Part shown: positions 9,080 to 17,160 of the stretch, in pieces
How positions within the stretch are numbered: the stretch's first letter is position 1
Layout: each line of letters opens with the position of its first letter
From: Planomonospora sp. ID82291
GTDB taxonomy: Bacteria; Actinomycetota; Actinomycetes; Streptosporangiales; Streptosporangiaceae
DNA length: 64,000 bases
NCBI RefSeq assembly: GCF_015711645.1
Contig: NZ_JABTEX010000001.1
Location: forward strand, 186,001-250,000
Direction of reading: 5' to 3'
Made by a program: the position numbers and the translations under genes
The notes under the pieces: model-generated
Told to the model about the DNA's origin: nothing
What the model saw: only the letters and a program-made list of their open reading frames with translations
Database searches by the model: none

Positions 9080-12000
9080 ATGCGGTTCGGTGTCCTGGGG
9101 GCTCTGGAGGTCCGGCGCGGCGACGGGCGGACGGTCGCCGTCGGCGGGCCCCGGCTGCGGGCGCTGCTGGCCCTGCTGCTGCTCGACGCGGGCCGGGTCG
9201 TCACCGTCGAGCGGCTTCTCGACGGCCTCTACGGCGACGGCCGGGCCCCCGGCGACTCCGTGGGCGCCCTCCAGGCGCAGGTCTCCCGGCTGCGCGCCCT
9301 CCTCGGCGACCGGGGCGACGGCGCCGGCGCCGGCGGTGACCTGATCGTCCGCCGGCCGGCGGGATACCTGATCGCCGTCGATCCCGCGACCGTGGACGCG
9401 TGCCGGTTCGAGCGGCTGGCCGCCGAAGGCCGCCGGGCGCTCTCCGCCGGTGCCCCGGAGCGTGCCTCGGCGCTGCTGGAGGAGGCGCTCGGCCTCTGGC
9501 GCGGGCCCGCGCTGGCCGACGTGGGCGACGCGCCGTTCGCCGCGGCGCAGGCCGTACGGCTGGAGGAGGCGCGGCTGGCCGCCGCCGAGGACCGCGCGGA
9601 GGCCGAGCTGGCGGTCGGCCGCCCCCGGGAGGCGGCGGCGGCGCTGCAGGAGCTGGTCGCCGCGCACCCCCTGCGGGAGCGGCCCGCCGGGCAGCTCATG
9701 CGGGCGCTGTACGCGTGCGGCCGGCAGGCCGACGCGCTGGCCGTGTTCGAGGGGATCCGGCGGCGGCTCGCCGAGGAACTCGGCGCCGACCCGTCCGCCG
9801 TGCTGGCCGCGACCCACCTCGCGGTCCTGCGGGGCGATCCCTCCCTCGTCCCCGCCGCGGCCACCGGCGCCGTGAGCGCCGCGGGTCCTGCCGAGCGCTC
9901 CGCGCGCGGGCTGCCCGCCCACCTCACCCCGCTGATCGGCCGCGCGGACGAACTGGAGCGGATCCGGGCCCTGCTCGGCGGCGGCCGCCTGGTCACGCTC
10001 ACCGGACCCGGGGGGACCGGCAAGACCAGGCTCGCCACCGAGGCCGCCGGACGCCTGGACGGCGAGGTCCGCTTCGTGGAGCTGGGACCGCTCGGCGACG
10101 GCGCGAAGGTGCCGCAGGCGGTGCTCAGCGCGCTCGGACTGCGCGAGACCGTCCTGCTCTCGGCCCCGAACCGGCAGCAGTCCGCACCCGACCCGACCGG
10201 CAGGCTGGTCACGGCGCTCGCCGGCCGCGACGTCCTGCTGGTCCTCGACAACTGCGAGCACGTGGTGGACGACGCCGCCCGGCTCGCCGACCGGCTGCTC
10301 AGCGCCTGCCCGGGGGTGCGGGTGCTGGCCACCAGCCGCGAGGCGCTCGGCATCACGGGTGAGGTGCTCTGCCCCGTCCCGCCCCTGGAACTCCCCGGGC
10401 CGGGTGACCACCCCGGACGGGCGGCCGCGGTCCGGCTGTTCGCGGAGCGGGCCGCGGCCGTGCGGCCGGACTTCACCCTGGACTTCGGGGCGGACCCCCG
10501 CGGGGATCCCGGCGGAGAGTCCGGTGCGCACGGCGCCACCGCCCGCGCCGTCGTGCAGATCTGCCGGTCCCTCGACGGTCTGCCCCTGGCGATCGAGCTG
10601 GCCGCGGCCCGGCTGCGCTCGCTCACCGCAGTGGAGATCGCCGCCAGGCTCGACGACCGCTTCCGGCTGCTGTCACGCGGCAGCCGTACGGCGCAGCCCC
10701 GCCACCGGACGCTGCACGCGGTCGTGGGGTGGAGCTGGGACCTGCTGGACGAGGACGAGAGGACGATGGCCCGGCGGCTGACCGTCTTCGCGGGCGGGGC
10801 CACCCTCGAAGCCGCCGAGCGGGTCTGCGGGGTGGACGACGCCGACGGCGTCCTCGCCTCCCTGGTGGACAAGTCCTTCGTCGAGGTGGTCGGCGGCCGC
10901 TACCGGATGCTGGAGACGATCCGCGCCTTCTGCGCCGAACGGCTCGCCGAGGCGGGCGAGGAGGAGCGGCTGCGCCGGGCCCACCTGGACCACTTCCTCC
11001 TCCTCGCCGAGACGGCCGACCCCTACCTGCGCCGCGACGAGCAACTGGAGTGGCTGCAGCGGCTGGACCACGAGCACGACAACCTGCACGCCGCGCTGCA
11101 CCGGGCGGTCAAGGCCGGGGACCTCGGACCGGCCCTGCGGCTGCTGTCCGCCCTGACGTGCTACTGGTGGCTGCGCGCCCTGCGCAGCGAGGCGGCCTCG
11201 CTCGCCCGCGACCTGCTGGACCGGCTCGACGCCGATCCCCCGGAAGGGCTCGCCGACGAGTACGCGGTCTGCGTGATGACGGCCGTCGTGAGCGGCGGCG
11301 CGGGCCCCCGGGTGGAGGCCCGTCTGGAGACCGTTCGCACGATCATGACCGAGCGGGAGGACATGCCCCGGCATCCGTTCGCCAACGTCCTGTGGGCGAT
11401 GGTCGCCGGCCCGCCGGAGCCGGAGGTCGCCCAGGAGATGATGCGCCGCTGGGAGCGGATCGGCGCGGACGACCCGTGGCTGTCGGCGGTCTCCCACTTC
11501 GGGTGGGCGTACTTCCGGCTGTTCGACGGGGATCTGGAGGAGGCCGGGCAGGAGTTCTCCCTCGCGCTCGCGGGTTTCCGGTCCGTCGGCGACCGGTGGG
11601 GCATGACGCAGGCGATCTCCGGCATGGCCGACATCGCCGGCCGGCGCGGGGAGCGGGCGAGGGCCTCCTCGCTGACGGACCGGGCACTGGCCCTCGCCGA
11701 GGAGCTGGGCGCCACCCTCGACGTGGCGGAGCTGCTGCACCGCCGCGCCGACGGGCGGCTCCGCGACGGGGACACCACGGGGGCGCGCGCCGACTACGAG
11801 AGGGCGGCCGGGCTCGGACGGCGGGCGGGCGCCTGGGAGGTGCTGGCCGCCGCGCACCTCGGGCTGGGCGAGATCGCCCGGTTCCGGGGCGACCTGGACG
11901 AGGCGCGCCGCAGGTGCGAGGCGGCGCTCGCCGCGTGCTCGACGGGATGGTTCGACGTCGAGGAGACCCGGACCCGGGTGTGCGTCGCGCTGGGGTGGGT

Positions 12001-12391
12001 CGCCGAGACGAAGGGCGACGCGGCCGAGGCCCTGGCCTGGTACCGGCGGGCGTTCACGGGTTCCGGGTTCGGGCGCGGGACCCGCGACCTGTCCCTGGCG
12101 GCCCGCGTCGCCGAGGGCCTCGCCGGGGTGGCGCTGCTGGAGGGGGACGGCGAGCGGGCCGCCCTGCTGCTGGGCGCGGGCGCCGCGCTGCGCGGCCTCC
12201 CGCCGGTGGAGGATCCCGACGCCGCCCGGGTCGCCGCCCGGTGCCGCGACCTGATCGGCGCCGCCGCCTACGAGGCGGCCCGCGCGCGGGGCGTCGAGGC
12301 GGCCCGCGCCCGCAGGCCCGTCCCCGGCGCCGCACCGCGGCCGACGCCGCTCGCCGTCATCGGCGAGCACCTGTCAGCGCTCGGTCGGTGA
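9080..12391 (+). CDS. SARP/AfsR-type regulator: winged helix, BTAD, NB-ARC ATPase, TPR
   Basis: A 1,103-aa cytoplasmic activator of the AfsR/SARP class. Residues 1-95 form the OmpR-like winged-helix DNA-binding domain (MRFGVLGALEVRRGDGR), and 100-250 the bacterial transcriptional activation domain. Residues 280-560 are an NB-ARC-like STAND ATPase with P-loop GPGGTGKTR (about 310) and Walker B LLVLDNCEHV. The rest is helical tetratricopeptide-like repeats. SARPs bind direct heptamer repeats near -35 of secondary-metabolism promoters. The adjacent MFS exporter gene, 65 bp downstream with repeats between, is the most likely target. ATG at 9080 has no clear Shine-Dalgarno. Control of the lanthipeptide genes 6 kb away is possible but unsupported. 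Confidence 0.88.
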   Translation: MRFGVLGALEVRRGDGRTVAVGGPRLRALLALLLLDAGRVVTVERLLDGLYGDGRAPGDSVGALQAQVSRLRALLGDRGDGAGAGGDLIVRRPAGYLIAVDPATVDACRFERLAAEGRRALSAGAPERASALLEEALGLWRGPALADVGDAPFAAAQAVRLEEARLAAAEDRAEAELAVGRPREAAAALQELVAAHPLRERPAGQLMRALYACGRQADALAVFEGIRRRLAEELGADPSAVLAATHLAVLRGDPSLVPAAATGAVSAAGPAERSARGLPAHLTPLIGRADELERIRALLGGGRLVTLTGPGGTGKTRLATEAAGRLDGEVRFVELGPLGDGAKVPQAVLSALGLRETVLLSAPNRQQSAPDPTGRLVTALAGRDVLLVLDNCEHVVDDAARLADRLLSACPGVRVLATSREALGITGEVLCPVPPLELPGPGDHPGRAAAVRLFAERAAAVRPDFTLDFGADPRGDPGGESGAHGATARAVVQICRSLDGLPLAIELAAARLRSLTAVEIAARLDDRFRLLSRGSRTAQPRHRTLHAVVGWSWDLLDEDERTMARRLTVFAGGATLEAAERVCGVDDADGVLASLVDKSFVEVVGGRYRMLETIRAFCAERLAEAGEEERLRRAHLDHFLLLAETADPYLRRDEQLEWLQRLDHEHDNLHAALHRAVKAGDLGPALRLLSALTCYWWLRALRSEAASLARDLLDRLDADPPEGLADEYAVCVMTAVVSGGAGPRVEARLETVRTIMTEREDMPRHPFANVLWAMVAGPPEPEVAQEMMRRWERIGADDPWLSAVSHFGWAYFRLFDGDLEEAGQEFSLALAGFRSVGDRWGMTQAISGMADIAGRRGERARASSLTDRALALAEELGATLDVAELLHRRADGRLRDGDTTGARADYERAAGLGRRAGAWEVLAAAHLGLGEIARFRGDLDEARRRCEAALAACSTGWFDVEETRTRVCVALGWVAETKGDAAEALAWYRRAFTGSGFGRGTRDLSLAARVAEGLAGVALLEGDGERAALLLGAGAALRGLPPVEDPDAARVAARCRDLIGAAAYEAARARGVEAARARRPVPGAAPRPTPLAVIGEHLSALGR

Positions 12392-12453
12392 TCCGTCCCA
12401 CCGCCTGTCAGCGCTCGGTCGGTGATCCGTCAGCGCCGTCGCCGACGCTGACG
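12370..12453 (+). repeat. Tandem direct repeat plus palindrome upstream of the MFS gene
   Basis: A 28-bp sequence at 12370-12397 (containing the regulator's stop codon) is repeated exactly at 12404-12431, a 34-bp period. An inverted repeat CGTCAGCG-N10-CGCTGACG (12428-12453) follows, ending 2 bp before the MFS start. The heptamer GTCAGCG occurs three times, plus once inverted. This layout suggests an operator or SARP-binding region created by a local tandem duplication. Confidence 0.6.
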
Positions 12454-12455
12454 GC

Positions 12456-13982
12456 ATGAGAAACGACTCCCGCAAGTGGGGCACGCTGGTGATCGCGTGC
12501 CTGGCCATGCTGATGCTCTCCGTCGACCTGACCGTGCTCCACCTCGCCGTGCCAAAGCTGGTCGAGGACCTGGCCCCGTCGGCGACCCAGCAGCTCTGGA
12601 TCGCCGACGTGTACGGCTTCGCCCTGGCCGGGCTGCTGGTCACCATGGGCAACCTGGGCGACCGGATCGGGCGCAGGCGGCTGCTGCTGATCGGCACGGC
12701 CGCGTTCGGCGCCGCCTCCCTGCTGACCGCCTACGCCTCCAGCCCCGAACTGCTCATCGCCGCCCGGACGCTGCTGGGCGTCGCGGGGGCCACCATCATG
12801 CCCTCGACGCTCTCGCTGATCCGCAACGTCTTCACCGACGCCGCGGAGCGGACCACCGCGGTGGGCGTCTGGAGCAGCATCGGCGCGGCCGGGTTCGCCC
12901 TCGGCCCGCTGGTGGGCGGTGCCCTGCTGAACGAGTTCTTCTGGGGCTCGGTCTTCCTGATCAACCTGCCGGTGGTCGCGGTGATCCTCATCGCGGGGCC
13001 GGCCGTGCTGCCCGAGTCGCGCAACCCGCGTCCCGGCCGGATCGACCCGGTGAGCGTGCCGCTGTCCTTCGCCGGGATCGTCGCGGTCGTCTACGCGCTG
13101 AAGGAGGCCGCGCACGGGGGCGCCGGCCAGACCTCGGTGACCGTGGCGGCCGTGGTCGGCGCCGTCGCGCTGGCGGTGTTCGTCCGCAGGCAGGCCCGGC
13201 TGACCGAACCGCTCATCGACGTGCGGCTCTTCCGCAACCGCGCCTTCTCCGCCGCGGCGGGCGCCACGCTCGTCGCCATGTTCGCCATGATCGCCATGTC
13301 CCTGCTCTTCGCCCAGTACTTCCAGCTCGTCCTGGGCTGGTCGCCGCTGGCGGCGGGCCTGGCGGGCCTTCCCGGCGGGGTGGGGGCCGCGATCGGCGGC
13401 TCGGCCGCGGGCGCGCTGATCACCCGGATGGGACGCGCCCGGACCGTCGCGCTGGGCATGGCGCTGGCCGCCGCCGGGTTCGCCCTCTACAGCCAGGTGG
13501 GCCTGGAGCTCCACTACCCCTACCTCGCCGCCACGATGATCCTCACCAGCAGCGGCATCGGGCTGACCTTCGCCGTCGTCAACGACACCGTCATCGCCTC
13601 GGCGCCCCGGGAGCGCGCCGGAGCCGCCGCGGCGATCTCCGAGACCGCCGGCGAGATGGGCGGCGCCCTGGGCATCGCCGTCCTCGGCACCGTGCTGAGC
13701 AGCGCCTACCGCGGCGGGCTGGAGCTGCCCGCCGGACTCCCCGCCGGAGCCGCGGAGCAGATCCGCGACACGCTGGGCGGCGCGCTCGCCACCGCCGCGA
13801 CCCTGCCCGGGGAACTCGCCGGAACCGTCACCGGGGCCGCGCGGCAGGCGTTCGTCGACGCCCTGCAGACGACCGTGCTCACCGGGGCGGGCATCCTCGC
13901 CGTCCTCGCCGTGGCGTCCCTGTTCGCGCTGCGGGGCGTGCCCAAGGTCCTCGACGAGGCCCCCGAGCCCAGCTCCGTGTGA
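12456..13982 (+). CDS. MFS exporter, DHA2 (EmrB/QacA) family, about 14 TM helices
   Basis: A 508-aa polytopic membrane protein. The loop GNLGDRIGRRRLLLIG (about residues 65-80) is the MFS motif A, and RTLLGVAGATIMPSTLSLI is the TM4-5 motif of the drug:H+ antiporter-2 family. About 14 hydrophobic segments can be followed. Such proteins export drugs or endogenous small molecules with proton influx. There is no clear ribosome-binding site before ATG 12456; the palindrome ends 2 bp upstream, so a leaderless or regulated message is possible. The natural partner is the upstream SARP-type regulator. Confidence 0.9.
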   Translation: MRNDSRKWGTLVIACLAMLMLSVDLTVLHLAVPKLVEDLAPSATQQLWIADVYGFALAGLLVTMGNLGDRIGRRRLLLIGTAAFGAASLLTAYASSPELLIAARTLLGVAGATIMPSTLSLIRNVFTDAAERTTAVGVWSSIGAAGFALGPLVGGALLNEFFWGSVFLINLPVVAVILIAGPAVLPESRNPRPGRIDPVSVPLSFAGIVAVVYALKEAAHGGAGQTSVTVAAVVGAVALAVFVRRQARLTEPLIDVRLFRNRAFSAAAGATLVAMFAMIAMSLLFAQYFQLVLGWSPLAAGLAGLPGGVGAAIGGSAAGALITRMGRARTVALGMALAAAGFALYSQVGLELHYPYLAATMILTSSGIGLTFAVVNDTVIASAPRERAGAAAAISETAGEMGGALGIAVLGTVLSSAYRGGLELPAGLPAGAAEQIRDTLGGALATAATLPGELAGTVTGAARQAFVDALQTTVLTGAGILAVLAVASLFALRGVPKVLDEAPEPSSV

Positions 13983-14009
13983 ATCCGGGTGGCGGAGAAG
14001 GGCGGCTCG

Positions 14010-14530
14010 TCATGCCGGGCTCTCTTCCGGGAGGAGGATCGTTTTCCCGGGGAGCCGCCCGGCCTCGGCGTCGCGGTGCACCGAGGCGGGCTCGGCGAGT
14101 GGACGGGACGCCTCCACGCCGACACGCACCACGTCGAGGTCGAGGTCGAGGTCGAGGTCGAGGTCGACCAGCTTCACCAGGGCGGCGATATGATCGGTGC
14201 CGTTGCGGGCCACGAAGCGCACCGCTTTGAGCAGCGGTTCCGCGAGGTGCGCGACCTCGGTCCGTGGCTGACACCAGCACACCGCCCGGCCGGACCGGGG
14301 GCGCCGGCTCCGCGACCTCGGAGGAGCCGACCGCGGTGAAGTTGGGCAGCGCATCGACCGATTCGTCCATGGCCTCGGTGACAGCGGTGGTGTAGGCGAT
14401 GATCCGGTCCGGCTCCCAGCAGCCGGACCGTCTCGGCGCTGCGGAGGCCGGCGGTGGAGACGACCTGTTCCGGCAGGTCCGCCGGGAGGACGACGAGATC
14501 CCGGTCGAGCTGATCGAGATCTCGTCAACC
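14010..14530 (-). pseudogene. Decayed NADP-dependent alcohol/quinone oxidoreductase (MDR family)
   Basis: The C-terminal two thirds of a medium-chain dehydrogenase can be read only by changing frame at least twice. One frame gives LPADLPEQVVSTAGLRSAET, the next IIAYTTAVTEAMDESVDALP and VRPGGVLVSAT, and the third VRFVARNGTDHIAALVKLVD then VEASRPLAEPASVHRDAEAG and GKTILLP. These match the usual closing part of actinobacterial zinc-type or quinone oxidoreductases. No N-terminal half or start codon was found. A hexanucleotide expansion lies inside it. It appears non-functional and marks a decayed boundary beside the lanthipeptide region. Confidence 0.65.
14133..14168. repeat. Hexanucleotide repeat (GTCGAG), about six units
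   Basis: Six consecutive GTCGAG/GTCGAC hexamers lie within the dehydrogenase pseudogene. On the minus strand they would encode alternating Leu-Asp. Intact relatives have only a short VDxGxxRVEV stretch here, so this looks like slippage expansion after loss of selection. Confidence 0.8.
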
Positions 14531-14604
14531 ATCCACGGGCCGACCCGGCGGGCGGTGCCCGCTACCAGGATGAACTCGCCCTCGCTGCTTGATCAGCACA
14601 GTCC

Positions 14605-14880
14605 TTGAGAAAGAGCTGCACCCAGAGGCGACCAGCCGCCCTGCACCGCCGGCTCAAGGCCCTGCCACGGCGTGATGCCTTCCTCGGCGATCGCGCCGAC
14701 GAGCGAGGACACGGCCACCGCGAGATCCGCCGTATGAAGATCTGCGCCGCCCGGCCCCTATCCCTCTCCCGCGCGGTCCAGGCCATCCAGATCAAACACC
14801 GCCGCACCGACCACCGCACCGGCAAGACCAGGCATCGTCACCGTCTACCCGCCATGGCTTGGACCGCCTGCTCGGCTGGA
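14605..14880 (+). mobile_element. ISAs1-family transposase remnant
   Basis: A short plus-strand stretch translates to LHRRLKALPRRDAFLGD, then ERGHGHREIRRMKI, then RAVQAIQIKHRR and a TGK ending. This pattern (RERGHGRxExRxxKV followed by QAIxIxRRR) is the C-terminal part of ISAs1-type DDE transposases. No N-terminal catalytic part and no terminal inverted repeats were found, and similarity fades after about 14860. It is a dead fragment but points to past mobility immediately upstream of the peptide cluster. Confidence 0.6.
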
Positions 14881-15111
14881 CCGCCATCACCGCTGCCGCC
14901 GATCACTACCGCGGCCATCCCGAGGATGGTCTTCAGCCGCCCGGTCTCAACGAGTGAGAACGCTCCGGCCCTGCACTCTGAGCTGCGGATTCAGAGCGAA
15001 AAAGCTCTATCACATTCAGCCCGCACAATATCACTTTCTGCGATAACGGGAGGCAGATAGGCGAATTCACACACCGCGACAAGAGGGCAATGTTTAACGG
15101 ACCACGGAACA

Positions 15112-15135
15112 TTGACATTTGACATGCATGCATGT
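15112..15135 (+). promoter_or_regulatory. Tandem TTGACAT heptamers and 14-bp palindrome before precursor 1
   Basis: Two adjacent TTGACAT heptamers (15112-15118 and 15119-15125), each containing a consensus -35 hexamer, run into a perfect palindrome ACATGCATGCATGT (15122-15135). The precursor start is at 15173. This is the best candidate promoter/operator for the cluster; the palindrome would suit a dimeric repressor. No dedicated regulator gene was seen inside the cluster. Confidence 0.5.
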
Positions 15136-15172
15136 TCCAATCTGACAAAACCCCCAGAGACGGAGGCGAGGC

Positions 15173-15508
15173 ATGATGACACCGACTGCGATCACGCCAC
15201 CCCCTGACGCGCATGCGACACATGATCCGCAGATCGCGAGGGACGTGAACAGCGCCCTTCACGGCATCGACGGCTTCTCTGAGTTCACCGCAGCCGCCAA
15301 CGGATTCATCAAGGGCGAGGTTGACATCGAGAAGGCCCTTGAGCTCATGCTCCCGTTCCTTCAGGGAGACATCTGCCAGGACGAGGAGGAGCGCAAGCGG
15401 ATAATTCAGCTGGGCCAGACGATCGAGGCGAAGTGCGGCTGGGTGTCGATCGGCGCGACCATCACCGCATGCACGGCCGCCTTCAGCTGCTCCATCGCAT
15501 GCTGCTAG
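15173..15508 (+). CDS. Lanthipeptide-type precursor peptide 1
   Basis: A 111-aa small protein with an acidic helical leader (IDGFSEFTAAANGFIKGE, then FLQGD, then ERKRIIQLGQTIEAK) and a C-terminal segment rich in Cys, Ser and Thr: CGWVSIGATITA followed by CTAAFSCSIACC. The tail has five Cys and six Ser/Thr, as expected of a core peptide whose Ser/Thr are dehydrated and captured by Cys to give lanthionine rings. It resembles the next gene closely and the one at 19499 more distantly. GGAGG at 15162-15166 suits ATG 15173 (or 15176). The modified part probably begins near the Cys at residue 88; the cleavage site is unknown. Confidence 0.8.
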   Translation: MMTPTAITPPPDAHATHDPQIARDVNSALHGIDGFSEFTAAANGFIKGEVDIEKALELMLPFLQGDICQDEEERKRIIQLGQTIEAKCGWVSIGATITACTAAFSCSIACC

Positions 15509-15630
15509 GAATGACCAACAGCTCGCCCAGCGCTTCCGCCGTACAACCCTAACGGCGCACCGGGATCCGCCCGAGAGTACTTCCGGGCGGATCCCCGGCA
15601 TTGTCCACGTCATTCCAAGGGGCGCTTTCT

Positions 15631-15942
15631 GTGACTTTCAAGAATCCCGTACCGGAAGGCTATGACGCATTAGAGCAGATCAAGCTGGAGATGGAAACCA
15701 TCGACGGCATGAATGAGTTCACCGCAGCAGCAAGAGGCTTCATCCGCGGCGACTCGGAACTGGACGACACAACTGCGGTGATGATGCGTTTCCTTCAGGG
15801 CGACGGTTACGGAAACGCGGACGAGCGGAAGCGGATCATCGAACTCGCACAGACGGTGGAGGCCCGGTGCGGATGGCTCGCAGTCACCGTCAGCATCGCC
15901 GCGTGCACGGCTGCCTTCAGCTGCTCCATGGCGTGCTGCTGA
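15631..15942 (+). CDS. Lanthipeptide-type precursor peptide 2
   Basis: A 103-aa paralogue of precursor 1. The leader has IDGMNEFTAAARGFIRGD, MRFLQGD and ERKRIIELAQTVEAR; the tail is CGWLAVTVSIAA followed by CTAAFSCSMACC, with five Cys and five Ser/Thr. GTG 15631 is chosen because AAGGGG lies 8 nt upstream; an in-frame TTG at 15601 is less likely. The two precursors share the C-terminal C-T-A-A-F-S-C-S-x-A-C-C ring-forming block and differ mainly in the middle of the core, so they should yield two related products from the same enzymes. The kinase gene follows after 93 bp. Confidence 0.8.
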   Translation: MTFKNPVPEGYDALEQIKLEMETIDGMNEFTAAARGFIRGDSELDDTTAVMMRFLQGDGYGNADERKRIIELAQTVEARCGWLAVTVSIAACTAAFSCSMACC

Positions 15943-16035
15943 ACTGTGCCATGGGGGACGGACGCCGCACCGGCAGCCCCCGAGCCGTCGTCCAGCGACC
16001 GAATCGGGTTCTGGCCGCTTCTAACGGAGATCAGC

Positions 16036-17160
16036 GTGGAAATCACCACCCAGCCCATCCACCCCACCCCGGAGAAGGCCACCTTCACCGCTGACCGGCC
16101 GGCGCTCGACGAGATCTCCGCAGTCCGGCAGCTCATCACCTGCGGAGCACTGAGCCCGGAGCAGGCAATCGACTCGCGGCTGACGATTATGGACGAGTCA
16201 CGTCGGTGTCGGTGTCTGATCGTCAGGTTTGAATCCGGGGGATGGGCTGTCAAGCAAGGCACGACGGCCGAGACGGGGGAGTCGATCCGACAGGAGGCCA
16301 TGGTTTACCAAGCGCTCAAGCCCACGACGTTCGCCCACCATCTCCCGGAATTCCTGTCATACGACGAAGACCGAGGCCTGTTGGTCATCGAGTACGTCGT
16401 GGGTGAGTCACCGCGAGAGGCGTACACGGCGGAACGGGAACGACGTGCTGCCATCGCAGTCTCCATCGGTGCCGCCCTAGCCCGGCTGCACCGGATAGAC
16501 GGGGATCTCGGCCTCATGCCAAAGCCGGCTCCCCCGATATTGCGTTGCGGTTATCCAACGCCGGCTTCGGTCGAGTTCCATAGCCGGGCATCTCTGCAGA
16601 TCATCCAGGCGATCCAGTCGAACGAAGCACTGATGTCAGTACTCAACTCGGTCCGTGCGCAGTGGACACCCGAGGTGATCACGCACAACGACCTGCGCGG
16701 CGACAACATAATCATCCGAGAATCCGGAGAGCCAGTCTTCATCGATTGGGAGATGGGTGGACCAGGTGACCGCCGATGGGATATCGCAGGCCTACTCGCC
16801 GAACGTCTGGTCTGGTGGCTGACCGATCCCGACTTCTGGGTTCCGAATAATCCCAGCGAGACGGCCAACGAGGCCGCCGCGATCGGAATGAAAGAGATAC
16901 GGGAGTTCTCGCACTCCTTCCTCGGCAGTTATCTCACAAATTTCTCCGGCACTCTCGACCTCGGCCGCGCCGGCCTTTCCGGCCTAATGACATGGTGTGC
17001 AGCCAGGCTAGTGCAGTTTGCTATCGAGAACACACACCAAAGAAGCGTCCCACTTGCAACATCACGGCAATTACTACAGATAGCGGCGAACATCAGACTG
17101 AATCCCGATGTTGCCGCCAGAACCTTTTTCGGATTGGCGCTGAATGATGTCAATGACTGA
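16036..17160 (+). CDS. APH-fold Ser/Thr kinase of a class V-like lanthipeptide synthetase
   Basis: A 374-aa phosphotransferase-fold protein. The catalytic loop ITHNDLRGDNIIIRESG and the metal-binding VFIDWEMGGPGDRRWD are intact (about residues 215-250). An N-lobe Lys lies in GGWAVKQG and the hinge-like stretch is LLVIEYVVGE. In class V lanthipeptide (LxmK) and thioamitide (TvaC) pathways a kinase of this fold phosphorylates precursor Ser/Thr and a HopA1-like partner eliminates phosphate. The direct neighbours, precursors upstream and a HopA1-LanC fusion overlapping by 17 bp, support that role over antibiotic resistance. GTG 16036 has GGAG 6 nt upstream; a longer upstream frame lacks such a site. 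Confidence 0.78.
   Translation: MEITTQPIHPTPEKATFTADRPALDEISAVRQLITCGALSPEQAIDSRLTIMDESRRCRCLIVRFESGGWAVKQGTTAETGESIRQEAMVYQALKPTTFAHHLPEFLSYDEDRGLLVIEYVVGESPREAYTAERERRAAIAVSIGAALARLHRIDGDLGLMPKPAPPILRCGYPTPASVEFHSRASLQIIQAIQSNEALMSVLNSVRAQWTPEVITHNDLRGDNIIIRESGEPVFIDWEMGGPGDRRWDIAGLLAERLVWWLTDPDFWVPNNPSETANEAAAIGMKEIREFSHSFLGSYLTNFSGTLDLGRAGLSGLMTWCAARLVQFAIENTHQRSVPLATSRQLLQIAANIRLNPDVAARTFFGLALNDVND

Noticed and set aside
9080-12391. SARP-type gene as the lanthipeptide pathway regulator
   Set aside because: It is separated by an exporter gene, a pseudogene and an insertion-sequence remnant, and its nearest repeats lie before the exporter. Kept only as a possibility.
13989-14339. Plus-strand small protein with a Val-Glu repeat
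   Set aside because: It is the antisense reading of the hexamer array in the dehydrogenase pseudogene and has no homology-like pattern.
16036-17160. APH-like kinase as an aminoglycoside or macrolide resistance gene
   Set aside because: It lies between lanthipeptide precursors and a HopA1-LanC protein and overlaps the latter. Kinases of this fold serve as Ser/Thr kinases in class V lanthipeptide and thioamitide pathways.
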